DNA of 16,663 nucleotides from Porphyromonadaceae bacterium UBA7555 (GCA_002478045.1 DLLT01000023.1:1-16663); one strand, 5' to 3'. Positions 7,026 through 15,577 are shown, numbered from the stretch's first letter. The notes: generated by a model from the sequence alone, not told the origin. A program made the numbers and translations.

Positions 7026-8663
7026 TTAGTGCTTCACCCCGAGGTATTTGTCGTATTCCTCTTTGTTTGTAATCACTTCGAGGGCGCGACGGAATACGGG
7101 GTTGAGGCGGTTGACGGCGCGCATGTAGCATCCGTTGGTGTAGACATCGCGGGCTATGAGGCCGCGTATAATACCTTCAATCATCGGACGCGAGGTCTCC
7201 AGTCCTTTGGCATCATACTTGATGCTGTCGCGTGTGCCGGCAGCCATCAGGGTGTCTATAAGCGCCTGAGGTACCGTAAAGTTGGCGTAATAAGCGTCTT
7301 CATCTACATATTGGCGACGAATGTCGGCGCGGTGAGCATCGATATAGTCGGTTACGGTACGGTTGAGTGTTCCGCGTGCCACCAAGTCGCGGTAGTATGT
7401 CGAGTACATCGAGGTGTCTACCGGTACAAAGACATCGGGCATGATGCCGCCGCCTCCGTAGACGGTACGGCCGTTGACCAGGGTCTTGGTCTTGAGGCTT
7501 TCGTCAAAATGTATCGAGTCGGCGCTGAAAAGTTCGCCGGAGGTGTAGCGTGTGAGCATATCCAGGCGGTAAGCCTCGCTTTCGCCGCGCTTGTACGGCT
7601 TCTGTATCAGTCGTCCCGAGGGGGTGTAGTAGCGCGAGGTGGTCAGGCGTATCATCGAGCCGTCGGGGAAGGGGAACGGACGTTGTACCAGACCTTTTCC
7701 GAAGGTGCGGCGACCGATGATGAGGCCGCGGTCATTGTCCTGGATGGCTCCGGAAACAATCTCGGAGGCCGAGGCGGAATATTGGTTGACCATAATTACG
7801 AGACGGTCGATGTCGGCCGACTTGGGCATTCCGGTGAGCATTCCGCTGAGACCGCGGTTCTCGACACGCAGATATTGCGGCGGCACCTTGTCGCCTTGGG
7901 TATATACCACCATCTGACCCGGTTTGAGGAATTGTGATGCAAGTCCGTAGGCGGCGCCGAGAAATCCTCCGCCGTTGTCTTCGAGGTCAAGGATGAGGTG
8001 CTTCATGCCTTTTTTCTTGAGGTCGGAGATGGCTTTTTCGACTTCCTTGGGTGTCTCTTCGGCAAAGCGGATCACTCGTATATATCCCACTTCCGAGGTG
8101 GCCATATAGGCGGCATCAACGCTGTATACCGGGATGTCATCGCGTACGATGCGGAAGTTGATAAGCTCGGGCGAGGCTCCGCGCTTGACCTTGATATTGA
8201 CTACCGATCCTTTAGGACCGCGCAGGCGGGCACGTACTTCGCTATTGTCCATCTTAGGATGGGTGAATATGGTGTCGTTGACGTAGATGATGCGGTCGCC
8301 CGGCAGTATGCCTACTTTCTCGGACGGTCCGGCGGCAGTAGTCTGCACCACGCATACGGTGTCGCGCAGGATGTTGAATTGCACTCCGATGCCCGAGAAA
8401 TGACCCTCGAGAGGCTGGGTCAACTCCTTGGTCTCTTCGGGCGTGCTGTACTCCGAATGCGGGTCGAGCGTATGCAGCATCGCGCGTATGGCTTCCGAGA
8501 CAAGCGTGTCGGAAGCGACGGTGTCTACGTAATAGTTTTCGATGATGGCCTCGGCGTATTGCAATTTCTGAGCCGGAGTGAGGCGATGTGTTTGGCCGTT
8601 GGAGATGAGTGCTGCCGGGGTGATGAGTGCCGCCGCAGCTAAGGCCAAAAGTATCTTTTTCAT
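7026..8663 (-). CDS. S41 family C-terminal processing peptidase with PDZ domain
   Basis: Exported serine protease of 545 residues. The N-terminus (MKKILLALAAAALITPAALI) is a signal peptide or anchor. An N-terminal helical segment ends in LDPHSEY (66-72), and a PDZ domain spans about 85-165 (GIGVQF, GPSEKVGILPGDRIIYVND). The tail-specific protease core includes LDLEDNGGG (225-233) and the catalytic region YSASASEIVSGAIQD, with nucleophile S298 (E301 three residues on) and general base K323 in GRRTFGKGLVQ. The 25-residue Ser-Lys spacing equals that known for CtpA. Such enzymes trim or degrade periplasmic proteins from the C-terminus. The roughly 170-residue C-terminal extension is usual for Bacteroidota members. 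It starts 14 bp after the coaD stop, in the parE-coaD-protease order. Confidence 0.93.
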   Translation of the reverse strand: MKKILLALAAAALITPAALISNGQTHRLTPAQKLQYAEAIIENYYVDTVASDTLVSEAIRAMLHTLDPHSEYSTPEETKELTQPLEGHFSGIGVQFNILRDTVCVVQTTAAGPSEKVGILPGDRIIYVNDTIFTHPKMDNSEVRARLRGPKGSVVNIKVKRGASPELINFRIVRDDIPVYSVDAAYMATSEVGYIRVIRFAEETPKEVEKAISDLKKKGMKHLILDLEDNGGGFLGAAYGLASQFLKPGQMVVYTQGDKVPPQYLRVENRGLSGMLTGMPKSADIDRLVIMVNQYSASASEIVSGAIQDNDRGLIIGRRTFGKGLVQRPFPFPDGSMIRLTTSRYYTPSGRLIQKPYKRGESEAYRLDMLTRYTSGELFSADSIHFDESLKTKTLVNGRTVYGGGGIMPDVFVPVDTSMYSTYYRDLVARGTLNRTVTDYIDAHRADIRRQYVDEDAYYANFTVPQALIDTLMAAGTRDSIKYDAKGLETSRPMIEGIIRGLIARDVYTNGCYMRAVNRLNPVFRRALEVITNKEEYDKYLGVKH

Positions 8664-8677
8664 AGTCTTGTGTTGTC

Positions 8678-9205
8678 TTATTTTGTGTTGTTGTCTTTGG
8701 ATGACATTGACTGACCGGTCGATGGCCGGGGCAGGTATCGGCTGACGTCCTTGCCGTAGGATGCGATATCGCGTACAACGGTGGAGGATAGTGCCGACAG
8801 ATGCGGCAGGGCGGTAAGCAGCACCGTTTCGAGCCCTTCGCCGAGTTCGCGGTTGACGTCGGCCATATCGCGTTCGTACTCGAAATCGCGCACGCTGCGT
8901 ACGCCGCGTAGCAGGAAACGGGCGCCCACTTCGCGAGCGATGTCGGCTGTCAGCCGGTGCGACACGATGACGCGCACGCGCGGCTCTCCGCTGTAGACGG
9001 CGGCGATGGCATCGGCACGCTTATGAGCGTCCGTATGCGGCTTGTCGGGGTGCTGACCTACGGCCACCACTATTTCGTCAAAAAGCGCCAGTCCACGCTC
9101 GACTATGGAGGCATGTCCCATGGTGAAGGGGTTGAACGACCCGGCCATAAGCGCTATGCGCTTGGGCGCCTCGGTCGGCTGTATGGTCTCAGGAGATTTC
9201 TGCAT
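8678..9205 (-). CDS. coaD: pantetheine-phosphate adenylyltransferase
   Basis: Cytoplasmic enzyme of 175 residues that transfers AMP from ATP to 4'-phosphopantetheine, the penultimate step of coenzyme A synthesis. The nucleotidyltransferase signature is GSFNPFTMGHASIV (T/HxGH motif at about 28-31). Also present are RGVRSVRDFEYERDMADVNREL (the conserved RG...DFEYE block), the SALSSTVVRDIASYG block and the DVSRYLP C-terminus. The chosen ATG at 9205 overlaps the end of parE by 17 bp. An in-frame ATG at residue 20 would leave too little before the first beta strand, so the upstream start is preferred. It has roughly 15 extra residues at each end compared with typical CoaD. Overlap with parE implies co-transcription and probably translational coupling. 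Confidence 0.95.
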   Translation of the reverse strand: MQKSPETIQPTEAPKRIALMAGSFNPFTMGHASIVERGLALFDEIVVAVGQHPDKPHTDAHKRADAIAAVYSGEPRVRVIVSHRLTADIAREVGARFLLRGVRSVRDFEYERDMADVNRELGEGLETVLLTALPHLSALSSTVVRDIASYGKDVSRYLPRPSTGQSMSSKDNNTK

Positions 9206-11231
9206 CGTCTTCTATTACAAGGTTGTCTATGATGAATCCTTGACGTTCGAGGGTGTTCTTACCCATGTAGAAGTCCAGGAGTTCGGCTACGCGGTCTTCC
9301 TTGCGCATAGTTACGCGGTCGACACGCATATCCGGGCCGATAAATCCGCGGAATTCTTCGGGCGAAATTTCGCCGAGACCTTTGAAGCGGGTGATTTCGG
9401 CCGCTGCGCCGAAGTGCTCGATGGCATCAATGCGCTCTTGGTCGCTGTAGCAGTATATTGTGTCGGGTGAGCTGTCGGCGTTGTCGTCTTTTTTGGGACT
9501 TTTGCCGCGCGCGCCGCGACGTATTTTGTTTTTGTCGCGCACGCGGAATAGGGGCGTCTGCAGTACGTATAGATGCCCTTGACGTATCAGGTCGGGGAAG
9601 AATTGCAGGAAAAATGTAATCAGCAGCAGGCGTATGTGCATTCCGTCGACATCGGCATCGGTGGCTATGATGACGTTGTTGTAGCGCAGCCCTTCAATGC
9701 CGTCCTCGATGTTGAGCGCGGCTTGCAGCAGGTTGAATTCATCGTTCTCGTATACAACCTTCTGGGTCAATCCGTAGGTGTTTTGCGGCTTGCCTCGCAG
9801 CGAGAATACGGCTTGGGTCTTGACGTTGCGTATCTTGGTGATGGAGCCGGCGGCACTGTCGCCCTCGGTGATAAATATCGAGGTGGCGGCTTTGAGTTCG
9901 GCATCGCCGCGTGTGTCGCTGTAATGCACCGTGCAGTCAAGGAGTTTCTCGTTGTGCAGGTTGATTTTCTTGGCTTTCTCGCGTGCCTTACGCGTAATGC
10001 CGGACATGGCTTTGCGGCCGCGCTCGCTTTCCTGCACTTTATGCAGGATGACATCGGCTACGTCAAGGTTGCGGTGCAGGTAGTTGTCTAATTCGCGCTT
10101 GATGAAGTCGCCGATGAATTTAGCCACTGTCGGCCCGCCTTCCTTCATATCCTTGGATCCGAGTTTGACCTTGGTTTGCGACTCGAATTGCGGCTCTTGG
10201 ACGTTGATGGCTACGGCGGCGACAAGTCCGGTGCGTATGTCCGAGTATTCGAAATTTTTGTTGAAATATTCCTTGATGGTGCGCGATACGGCCTCCTTGA
10301 ATGCCGTCAAATGTGTGCCGCCCTGGGTTGTATGCTGTCCGTTGACAAAGGAGTAATACTCCTCGCCGTACTGGTTTGCGTGGGTGATGACGACTTCGAT
10401 GTCAAATCCTTTGAGATGGATCGGCGGATACAGCGGGTCTTTGGACATATTGTCGCGCAGCAGGTCCAATAGGCCGTTGCGGCTGCTGTAGCGTCGGCCG
10501 TTGAATACGACTGCCAAGCCGGTATTCAGGTATGTGTAGTTCTTGACCATGGGGATGATAAACTCCTCATGGAAAGCGTAATTGCGGAACAATTGTGAGT
10601 CGGGCGTGAAGGTGACTTCGGTGCCGTTGGGTTCGTCGGTATCTTCGAGCGGCGATGATTCGACTAGCTCGCCACGGCAGAATGTGGCGCTCTGTGATTT
10701 GCCGTCGCGTATACTGCGGATGATGTACGATGAGGACAACGCGTTGACGGCCTTCAGACCCACGCCGTTCATACCCACTGACTTCTTGAAGACCTCGCTG
10801 TCGTACTTGCCGCCGGTGTTCATCTTATTGGATACATCGATGACCGAACCCAGGGGGATGCCGCGTCCGAAGTCGCGTATCGTAGCCGTTGTCTCGGTGA
10901 CGTCGATGAGTATCTGCTTGCCGAAATTCATGCGGAACTCGTCAACCGAGTTGTCCACCACCTCCTTGAGCAGCACGTAGATGCCATCGTCCGAAGCGGT
11001 GCCGTCGCCCAGTTTGCCGATATACATACCCGGGCGCATACGTATATGCGCATTCCAACTGAGAGTGCGAATCTTGCCCTCGTCATAATCCGCTGCCTCG
11101 GGCGCTTCGCCCGTCTCCGGTGCGAATCCCTCCGGCGGGTTGGCGGCATTCTCCGCACCGCCCACGCCGTCTGTTGCGGCTTTTTTGTCGTCGGTAGTTG
11201 CAGCCTTGTTGTCGTCTATATCTTCTGCCAT
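9189..11231 (-). CDS. parE: DNA topoisomerase IV subunit B
   Basis: ATPase subunit of a type IIA topoisomerase, 680 residues; with ParC it decatenates daughter chromosomes. The GHKL ATPase has LLKEVVDNSVDEF (E90 is the likely general base, N94 a Mg ligand), DFGRGIP (120-126) and GMNGVGLKAVNALS (153-166). The transducer domain contains the QTKVKLG loop (K354). The TOPRIM domain has ITEGDSAAG (454-462, E456 catalytic) and DADVDGMH (525-532). Lack of the long GyrB insertion, the overall length and the following coaD favour ParE over GyrB. The first ~50 residues are a low-complexity Ala/Asp/Glu extension before the ATPase domain. A basic-acidic linker at about 567-590 (RRGARGKSPKKDDNADSSPD) is also unlike the core. 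Transcription probably starts from the promoter at 11303-11333. Confidence 0.93.
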   Translation of the reverse strand: MAEDIDDNKAATTDDKKAATDGVGGAENAANPPEGFAPETGEAPEAADYDEGKIRTLSWNAHIRMRPGMYIGKLGDGTASDDGIYVLLKEVVDNSVDEFRMNFGKQILIDVTETTATIRDFGRGIPLGSVIDVSNKMNTGGKYDSEVFKKSVGMNGVGLKAVNALSSSYIIRSIRDGKSQSATFCRGELVESSPLEDTDEPNGTEVTFTPDSQLFRNYAFHEEFIIPMVKNYTYLNTGLAVVFNGRRYSSRNGLLDLLRDNMSKDPLYPPIHLKGFDIEVVITHANQYGEEYYSFVNGQHTTQGGTHLTAFKEAVSRTIKEYFNKNFEYSDIRTGLVAAVAINVQEPQFESQTKVKLGSKDMKEGGPTVAKFIGDFIKRELDNYLHRNLDVADVILHKVQESERGRKAMSGITRKAREKAKKINLHNEKLLDCTVHYSDTRGDAELKAATSIFITEGDSAAGSITKIRNVKTQAVFSLRGKPQNTYGLTQKVVYENDEFNLLQAALNIEDGIEGLRYNNVIIATDADVDGMHIRLLLITFFLQFFPDLIRQGHLYVLQTPLFRVRDKNKIRRGARGKSPKKDDNADSSPDTIYCYSDQERIDAIEHFGAAAEITRFKGLGEISPEEFRGFIGPDMRVDRVTMRKEDRVAELLDFYMGKNTLERQGFIIDNLVIEDDAEIS

Positions 11232-11302
11232 AATAGTCCTGTGAGGTCGTATAAGTGCACTCGGACATCTCCGTATATCACGGTGTCCAACGTTCTAAAC
11301 TG

Positions 11303-11333
11303 CAAATTTACACTTTTTTTGCGTGCCACGCAA
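11303..11333 (-). promoter_or_regulatory. promoter of the parE operon
   Basis: Read on the minus strand, TTG (11333-11331), a 20-bp spacer and TAAATTTG (11310-11303) match the Bacteroidota -33/-7 pattern. The start point would be near 11296, giving a 5' UTR of about 65 nt before the parE ATG. Confidence 0.7.
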
Positions 11334-11496
11334 TAGCCGCACAACATGCCGAAGCTGATTAAATCGTTTAATACGGCTAATTCAGAACCGGGTAAGGGCG
11401 CTACGCCTTTATTCGGAGATTAAGTGAATGAGCCGTGATATGCAGGCGTCAAGGCGCGTCAGAGCCATCGTTATTATTCGCCGGGCTAGCGATGAT

Positions 11497-11534
11497 GGCT
11501 ATAATAGCTATTATGACTATATAGGCTATTATAG
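11497..11534. repeat. AT-rich direct and inverted repeat after tyrA
   Basis: GGCTATAATAG (11497-11507) and GGCTATTATAG (11524-11534) are direct repeats differing at one base. CTATAATAG (11499-11507) and CTATTATAG (11526-11534) are exact reverse complements, so the segment can form a hairpin. It lies 17 bp beyond the tyrA stop. It has no T-run, so a terminator role is uncertain. Confidence 0.4.
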
Positions 11535-11550
11535 TGATGATGAAAGTGTG

Positions 11551-12324
11551 TCAGGCGATGTTGTCGCGAACTTGGTCGAGGAAGTTGCGGAGGGCGGCGG
11601 CATCGCCGGACTCGACGATGGCGGAGAGCTCGGCGAGCTTGGCGCGGATGGCGCGTAGCTGCTCGGGGGTGTGGGGATTGAAGAGGATTTCGGTGAGCAG
11701 GTAGTCGTCTTCGCTCATGAGGCCGCGAGCTATGGCCATGTGGCGTTTGAAGGTGGTGCCGGGTGCGTCCTGGTGTTTCATGACGGCGCCGAAGACCAGG
11801 GTGGAGGCGAAGGGTATGGACAGCGAGTAGGCGATGGTGGTGTCGTGCTCGGCAAAGGTGTATTCTTCGATATGGAGGTGCAGGCGGCTGTAGATGTCGC
11901 GGAAGAAGACTTTGGCGAGGTGGTCGCTTTCGGCGATGATGATGGCGTTTTCGTCGCCGAGGTTGTCCAGCCGTGCGAAGGTGGGGCCGAACATGGGGTG
12001 GGTGGAGGCAAAGGGATGTCCGCATGTGGCGTAAAATTCGGGCAGGCCGGTCTTGACGGATGCTATGTCGCTGAGTATGCACGTCGGCGGCAGCAGGGGC
12101 ATCACCTGGCGGAAGGCCTCGATGGTGTATTTGACGGTGACGGCGTTGATGACGAGTTGCGGCTCGAAGGCGCGTATTTCGTCGAGGTTGCTGAATCGTT
12201 GGCAGTTGAAGGTAAAGCGGAGGCGCTGCGGGTCGGTGTCGTATACGGCGACTTCGTGCTCGAAGGACAGCAGGTCGCAGAAGAAGCTGCCCATTTTGCC
12301 GGCGCCGAGAATCAGTATTTTCAT
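11551..12324 (-). CDS. tyrA: prephenate dehydrogenase
   Basis: Cytoplasmic NAD(P)-dependent enzyme of 257 residues; it converts prephenate to 4-hydroxyphenylpyruvate, the tyrosine branch. The Rossmann fold starts at residue 1 with ILILGAGKMGSFF. SDIASVK (85-91) and the catalytic-histidine region STHPMFGP (H109) follow, then EHDTT (159-163). The start at 12324 is chosen because the fold begins immediately. The open frame continues upstream to 12579, but that part is Arg/His-rich, overlaps the preceding gene in another frame and is not coding. The protein is short for the family and has no ACT or chorismate mutase domain; the mutase is supplied by the gene 59 bp upstream. It is the last gene of the Phe/Tyr operon. 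Confidence 0.9.
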   Translation of the reverse strand: MKILILGAGKMGSFFCDLLSFEHEVAVYDTDPQRLRFTFNCQRFSNLDEIRAFEPQLVINAVTVKYTIEAFRQVMPLLPPTCILSDIASVKTGLPEFYATCGHPFASTHPMFGPTFARLDNLGDENAIIIAESDHLAKVFFRDIYSRLHLHIEEYTFAEHDTTIAYSLSIPFASTLVFGAVMKHQDAPGTTFKRHMAIARGLMSEDDYLLTEILFNPHTPEQLRAIRAKLAELSAIVESGDAAALRNFLDQVRDNIA

Positions 12325-12383
12325 CGTGGTGGGTGTGTCGTTTGTGAGTGGTTGTGAGGTGGAGTAATCCGCTGTGGTGGGGG

Positions 12384-13457
12384 CTATCGGCGGTTGAGGA
12401 TTTCGATTTGCTGGCGGACGGATTCTTCGTGTATCGCGGCGAGCACGGTGCGCATAAAGTCGGCGCTCATGCCCATCTCGACGGCTGTGGCTACGCGCGA
12501 GTGCATGATGTCGTCGAAACGTCCGGTTTGCAGTACGGGCATGCTGTGTTCCTTTTTGTATAGGCCGATGTCGCGGCATACGCGCATACGTCGTGCAAGG
12601 ACTTCGAGCAGGTCGTTGTCCAGTCGGTCGATTTCGTGGCGCAGCAGTCTGAGGTTCTCGGTGGATTGTTTCTGCCGACGGATGGTGAGCGTGTCGAGTA
12701 TGAATCCGAGGACTTCCGGCTCGATTTGCTGAGCTTTGTCCGAGAGTGCGTCGTCGGGGTTGCAGTGGCTTTCGATGATTACGCCGTCAAATCCCATATC
12801 GAGGGCTTCCTGTGACAGCGGTGCCACCAGTTCGCGCTTGCCGCCCATATGACTTGGGTCGCAGATGATGGGCAGGGCGGGGTAGCGGCGGCGCAGCTCA
12901 ATGGGAATGTGCCACTGGGGCAGGTTGCGGTAGAGGTGCGGGCCGTAGGCACTGAAGCCGCGGTGGATGGCGCCTAGGCGGTGTATCCCGGCGTTGTAGA
13001 GGCGTTGGAGTGCGCCTATCCATAGTTCCAGGTCGGGGTTGACGGGGTTCTTGACCAGGACGGGGATGTCGGCGCCGGCTTCGGCGAGTGCATCGGCGAT
13101 TTCCTGCATCGCGAAGGGGTTGGCGGTGGTGCGAGCGCCTATCCACAGCATGTCCAGCCCGGCATCGAGGGCCTGGCGCACGTGTTCGCGGTTGGCAACT
13201 TCGGTGGCTACGGCCATTCCGGTGGTTTGGCGTACTTCCTTGAGCCACTGTAGGCCGTCGGCGCCTATGCCTTCGAAGCCTCCGGGGCGTGTGCGCGGCT
13301 TCCAGATGCCGGCGCGGAATATGCGCACGCCTTGTGCGGCGAGGCGGCGAGCTGTGTCCAGCACTTGCTGACGTGTTTCGGCGCTGCATGGGCCGGCGAT
13401 GATGATCGGGCCGGGGCCGGTGGTGCCTTCGAGGCCTAAGGGTTGTATATCTTTCAT
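12384..13457 (-). CDS. bifunctional DAHP synthase / chorismate mutase
   Basis: A fusion protein of 357 residues. The N-terminal part (about 1-262) is a class I-beta 3-deoxy-7-phosphoheptulonate synthase (phosphoenolpyruvate + erythrose 4-phosphate, first step of the shikimate pathway). Motifs are AGPCSAET (21-28), KPRTRPGGFEGIG (53-65), WIGARTTANPFAMQEIADA, KNPVNPD (136-142) and DPSH (200-203). The C-terminal part (about 265-357) is an AroQ-type chorismate mutase helical domain (LLRHEIDRLDNDLLEVLARR, KKEHSMPVLQTGRFDDI, ending SVRQQ), which turns chorismate into prephenate. The start is at 13457: the longer frame, to 13673, overlaps the aminotransferase gene. The stop of that gene is 16 bp upstream. 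The mutase domain may also act as the feedback sensor, as known for such fusions; that is inferred here. Confidence 0.92.
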   Translation of the reverse strand: MKDIQPLGLEGTTGPGPIIIAGPCSAETRQQVLDTARRLAAQGVRIFRAGIWKPRTRPGGFEGIGADGLQWLKEVRQTTGMAVATEVANREHVRQALDAGLDMLWIGARTTANPFAMQEIADALAEAGADIPVLVKNPVNPDLELWIGALQRLYNAGIHRLGAIHRGFSAYGPHLYRNLPQWHIPIELRRRYPALPIICDPSHMGGKRELVAPLSQEALDMGFDGVIIESHCNPDDALSDKAQQIEPEVLGFILDTLTIRRQKQSTENLRLLRHEIDRLDNDLLEVLARRMRVCRDIGLYKKEHSMPVLQTGRFDDIMHSRVATAVEMGMSADFMRTVLAAIHEESVRQQIEILNRR

Positions 13458-13473
13458 ATTGTGGTAATGTTTT

Positions 13474-14649
13474 TTAGCGTTGGTTGATTTGTTGGATACG
13501 GTCGAGGGCGCGGCGCAGGTTGTGTGGCTTGGCGCACAGGGACAGGCGGATGTATCGGTCGCCGTTGGAGCCGAAGATGCTGCCCGGGGTGATGAACACG
13601 CGTGCTTGCTCGAGGATGCGGTCGGCCATGGCTTCGGCCGAAGGCTCGGCTTCGGGGATGCGTGCCCAGACAAACATTCCGCGCTGTGTCGGGTCGAAGG
13701 TACAGCCCAGGGCGGTGACTATTCGGTCGACGATGGCGCGGCGTTCGGCGTAGGTGGCGTTGAGCTCGGCGTACCACTCGTCGCCAACGGCGAGAGCGTC
13801 CGCCACGGCCGACATCATCGGGGCAAATTGCCCTGAATCGACGTTGCTCTTGACGCGGCGTATCCAGGAGACGTACTCGGCTTTGGCGGCAAGCATTCCG
13901 ATGCGCCATCCGGCCATATTATGGCTCTTGGACAGCGAGTTCATTTCGATGGCGATGTCCTTGGCACCGGGCACGGAGAGGATGCTCAGCGGATTGTCGT
14001 TGAGTATGAAGCTGTATGGGTTGTCGTTGATGACGAGGATGTTGTGGCGCCGTCCGAAGTCTATGAGACGTTCGAACAATTCGCGCGATGCCGGAGCACC
14101 GGTGGGCATGTTTGGATAGTTGGTCCACATGATTTTGACGCCGGACAGGTCGGCATGTTCCAGCGCTTCGAAGTCCGGAGTCCATCCGCAGTCTTCACGC
14201 AGGTCGTAATACCGGATGTCGGCGCCTACGAGGCGGCTGACCGACGTGTATGTCGGGTATCCCGGATTGGGCAGCAGTACGCCGTCGCCGGGATTGAGGA
14301 ATGTCAGTGATACGTGCACGATGCCCTCCTTGGAGCCTATCAGCGGCATGATTTCGCTGTCCGCATCGAGGGAGACGCCGAAGCGCTCGCCGTACCAGCG
14401 GGCAAAAGCGCGGCGCATCTCGGGAAGGCCCGAACCGAGCTGGTATCCGTGAGTGTCGGGGCGGCGAGCCTGTGCACACAGGGTGTCTATGGCCGCTTGG
14501 GGCGGCGGCATATCGGGGCCTCCGATGCCTAAGGAGATGATGTCGGCGCCGGCGGCGTTGAGTTGGGCCACTTCGCGCATCTTGCGTTGCAGGTAGTATT
14601 CGCGTACGGTGGCTACGCGGTCTGCCGGGCGTATGTCTATGGTGTTCAT
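13474..14649 (-). CDS. class I PLP-dependent aminotransferase, probably aromatic
   Basis: Fold-type I aminotransferase of 391 residues. The PLP lysine is K241 in NSLSKSHNMAGWRIG. N180 in YPNMPTG and D209/Y212 in NDNPY contact the cofactor, and R368 (YIRLSL) should bind the substrate carboxylate. GSKEG (106-110) is the phosphate-binding start of the large domain. By sequence alone it resembles the aspartate/LL-diaminopimelate aminotransferase group. Placed between prephenate dehydratase (13 bp upstream) and DAHP synthase/chorismate mutase (16 bp downstream), it most likely transaminates phenylpyruvate and 4-hydroxyphenylpyruvate to Phe and Tyr. The fold is certain; the specificity is inferred from context. 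Confidence 0.88.
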   Translation of the reverse strand: MNTIDIRPADRVATVREYYLQRKMREVAQLNAAGADIISLGIGGPDMPPPQAAIDTLCAQARRPDTHGYQLGSGLPEMRRAFARWYGERFGVSLDADSEIMPLIGSKEGIVHVSLTFLNPGDGVLLPNPGYPTYTSVSRLVGADIRYYDLREDCGWTPDFEALEHADLSGVKIMWTNYPNMPTGAPASRELFERLIDFGRRHNILVINDNPYSFILNDNPLSILSVPGAKDIAIEMNSLSKSHNMAGWRIGMLAAKAEYVSWIRRVKSNVDSGQFAPMMSAVADALAVGDEWYAELNATYAERRAIVDRIVTALGCTFDPTQRGMFVWARIPEAEPSAEAMADRILEQARVFITPGSIFGSNGDRYIRLSLCAKPHNLRRALDRIQQINQR

Positions 14650-14662
14650 AATCCTATGCGGT

Positions 14663-15577
14663 TTATAATTCGGGCGTGGGTGCGTCTTTGTAGAATCCCA
14701 AGACTTTGAGGTCGCTCATCAGCGGACGAGCGGCATCCAGGGCTTGTCGGCACCGTTGGATGTCGTTGAATGTTAGGTCTATATAGAAGCGGTATTCCCA
14801 TTCGCGTCCGATGACGGGCATTGACTGGATGCGGGTCATGTTCATGTCGTATAGCGCCAATACGGTCAGCACCTTGGACAGCGAGCCCTCGGTGTGCGGC
14901 AGCGAAAAGACTATAGATGCCTTATCGGCTTCGGCGGTGGCCTCGGCCTCGGCGCCCGGAGCAAGTATCAGAAAACGGGTATAGTTGTGCTTGTTTGTCT
15001 CAATACCATCGGCGAGTACCGTCAGACCGTAGGTCAAGGCGGCTTCGACCGGGGCTATGACGGCCAAGCATCGGTCGTCCGGGCGCTCCTCGCACAGGGC
15101 TCGTGCGGCCCCGGCGGTATCAAAAGCCTCGGACACTCGCCACTGCGGATGAGCCTTGAGAAAGCGATCGCACTGCATGATGGCCATAGGGTGAGAGCGC
15201 ACCTCCTCGATGTCTTCGAGCCGGTCGCCGGGGAGAGCCAGTAGTGCATGGCTGATGCGCATTTTGTGCTCGCCTATGATGTGTATCGCATTGGTACGCA
15301 GCAACTCGTTGTTGGGCAGCAGCGGCCCCGCTATGGTGTTCTCTATGGCCATAGCGGCGTAGTCGGCACGGCCTTCGGTGACGGCATTCACCACTTGCTC
15401 GAAGCTCTCGCATTCGACCGGCACGACCGACTGCTGCGTTTCGGTAAAATATCGGCGCATAGCCGAGTCATGGAAGCATCCGGCGATGCCCTGTATGGCT
15501 ACGCGTAGCGGCGCCGCGGTGCCGATGTCTGTTTCGGTGTCGTTGTCGTTGGTCTTTATGTCGTTGTGCAGTATCAT
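14663..15577 (-). CDS. pheA: prephenate dehydratase with ACT domain
   Basis: Cytoplasmic enzyme of 304 residues that decarboxylates and dehydrates prephenate to phenylpyruvate, the phenylalanine branch. The dehydratase domain runs from about 24 to 205: VAIQGIAGCFHDSA, the MAIENTIAGPL block (77-86), and NYTRF with the catalytic T200-R201-F202. A C-terminal ACT domain (about 218-298) has the Phe-binding-like segments HTEGSLSKVL (228-237) and RIQSMP (249-254, the position of the ESRP motif), so allosteric inhibition by phenylalanine is likely. The first ~22 residues are a polar Asp/Thr/Asn-rich extension; no ATG closer to the domain is evident. It is the first structural gene of the operon and lies behind a Tyr/Phe-rich leader peptide and two terminator hairpins. 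Confidence 0.94.
   Translation of the reverse strand: MILHNDIKTNDNDTETDIGTAAPLRVAIQGIAGCFHDSAMRRYFTETQQSVVPVECESFEQVVNAVTEGRADYAAMAIENTIAGPLLPNNELLRTNAIHIIGEHKMRISHALLALPGDRLEDIEEVRSHPMAIMQCDRFLKAHPQWRVSEAFDTAGAARALCEERPDDRCLAVIAPVEAALTYGLTVLADGIETNKHNYTRFLILAPGAEAEATAEADKASIVFSLPHTEGSLSKVLTVLALYDMNMTRIQSMPVIGREWEYRFYIDLTFNDIQRCRQALDAARPLMSDLKVLGFYKDAPTPEL

Larger units (their letters stand above)
11232..11550. other. intergenic region between tyrA and parE
   Basis: This 319-bp gap contains the parE promoter (11303-11333), a small AT-rich hairpin ATTAAA/TTTAAT (11358-11372) just upstream of it, and a repeat cluster at 11497-11534 close to the tyrA stop. Otherwise I see nothing. No strong terminator with a T-run follows tyrA on the minus strand, so some read-through from the aromatic operon into parE is possible. 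No coding region with a recognisable product is present. Confidence 0.5.

Noticed and set aside
6825..7937. 370-codon plus-strand open frame opposite the S41 protease and SGNH genes
   Set aside because: It is a shadow of two well-supported minus-strand genes, with no domain and a biased Val/Gly composition.
12325..12579. Upstream in-frame extension of tyrA
   Set aside because: The Arg/His-rich sequence overlaps the DAHP synthase/chorismate mutase gene in another frame; the Rossmann fold begins exactly at the ATG at 12324.
13458..13673. Upstream in-frame extension of the DAHP synthase/chorismate mutase gene
   Set aside because: It lies inside the aminotransferase gene in another frame and has low-complexity composition; the ATG at 13457 gives a normal enzyme N-terminus.
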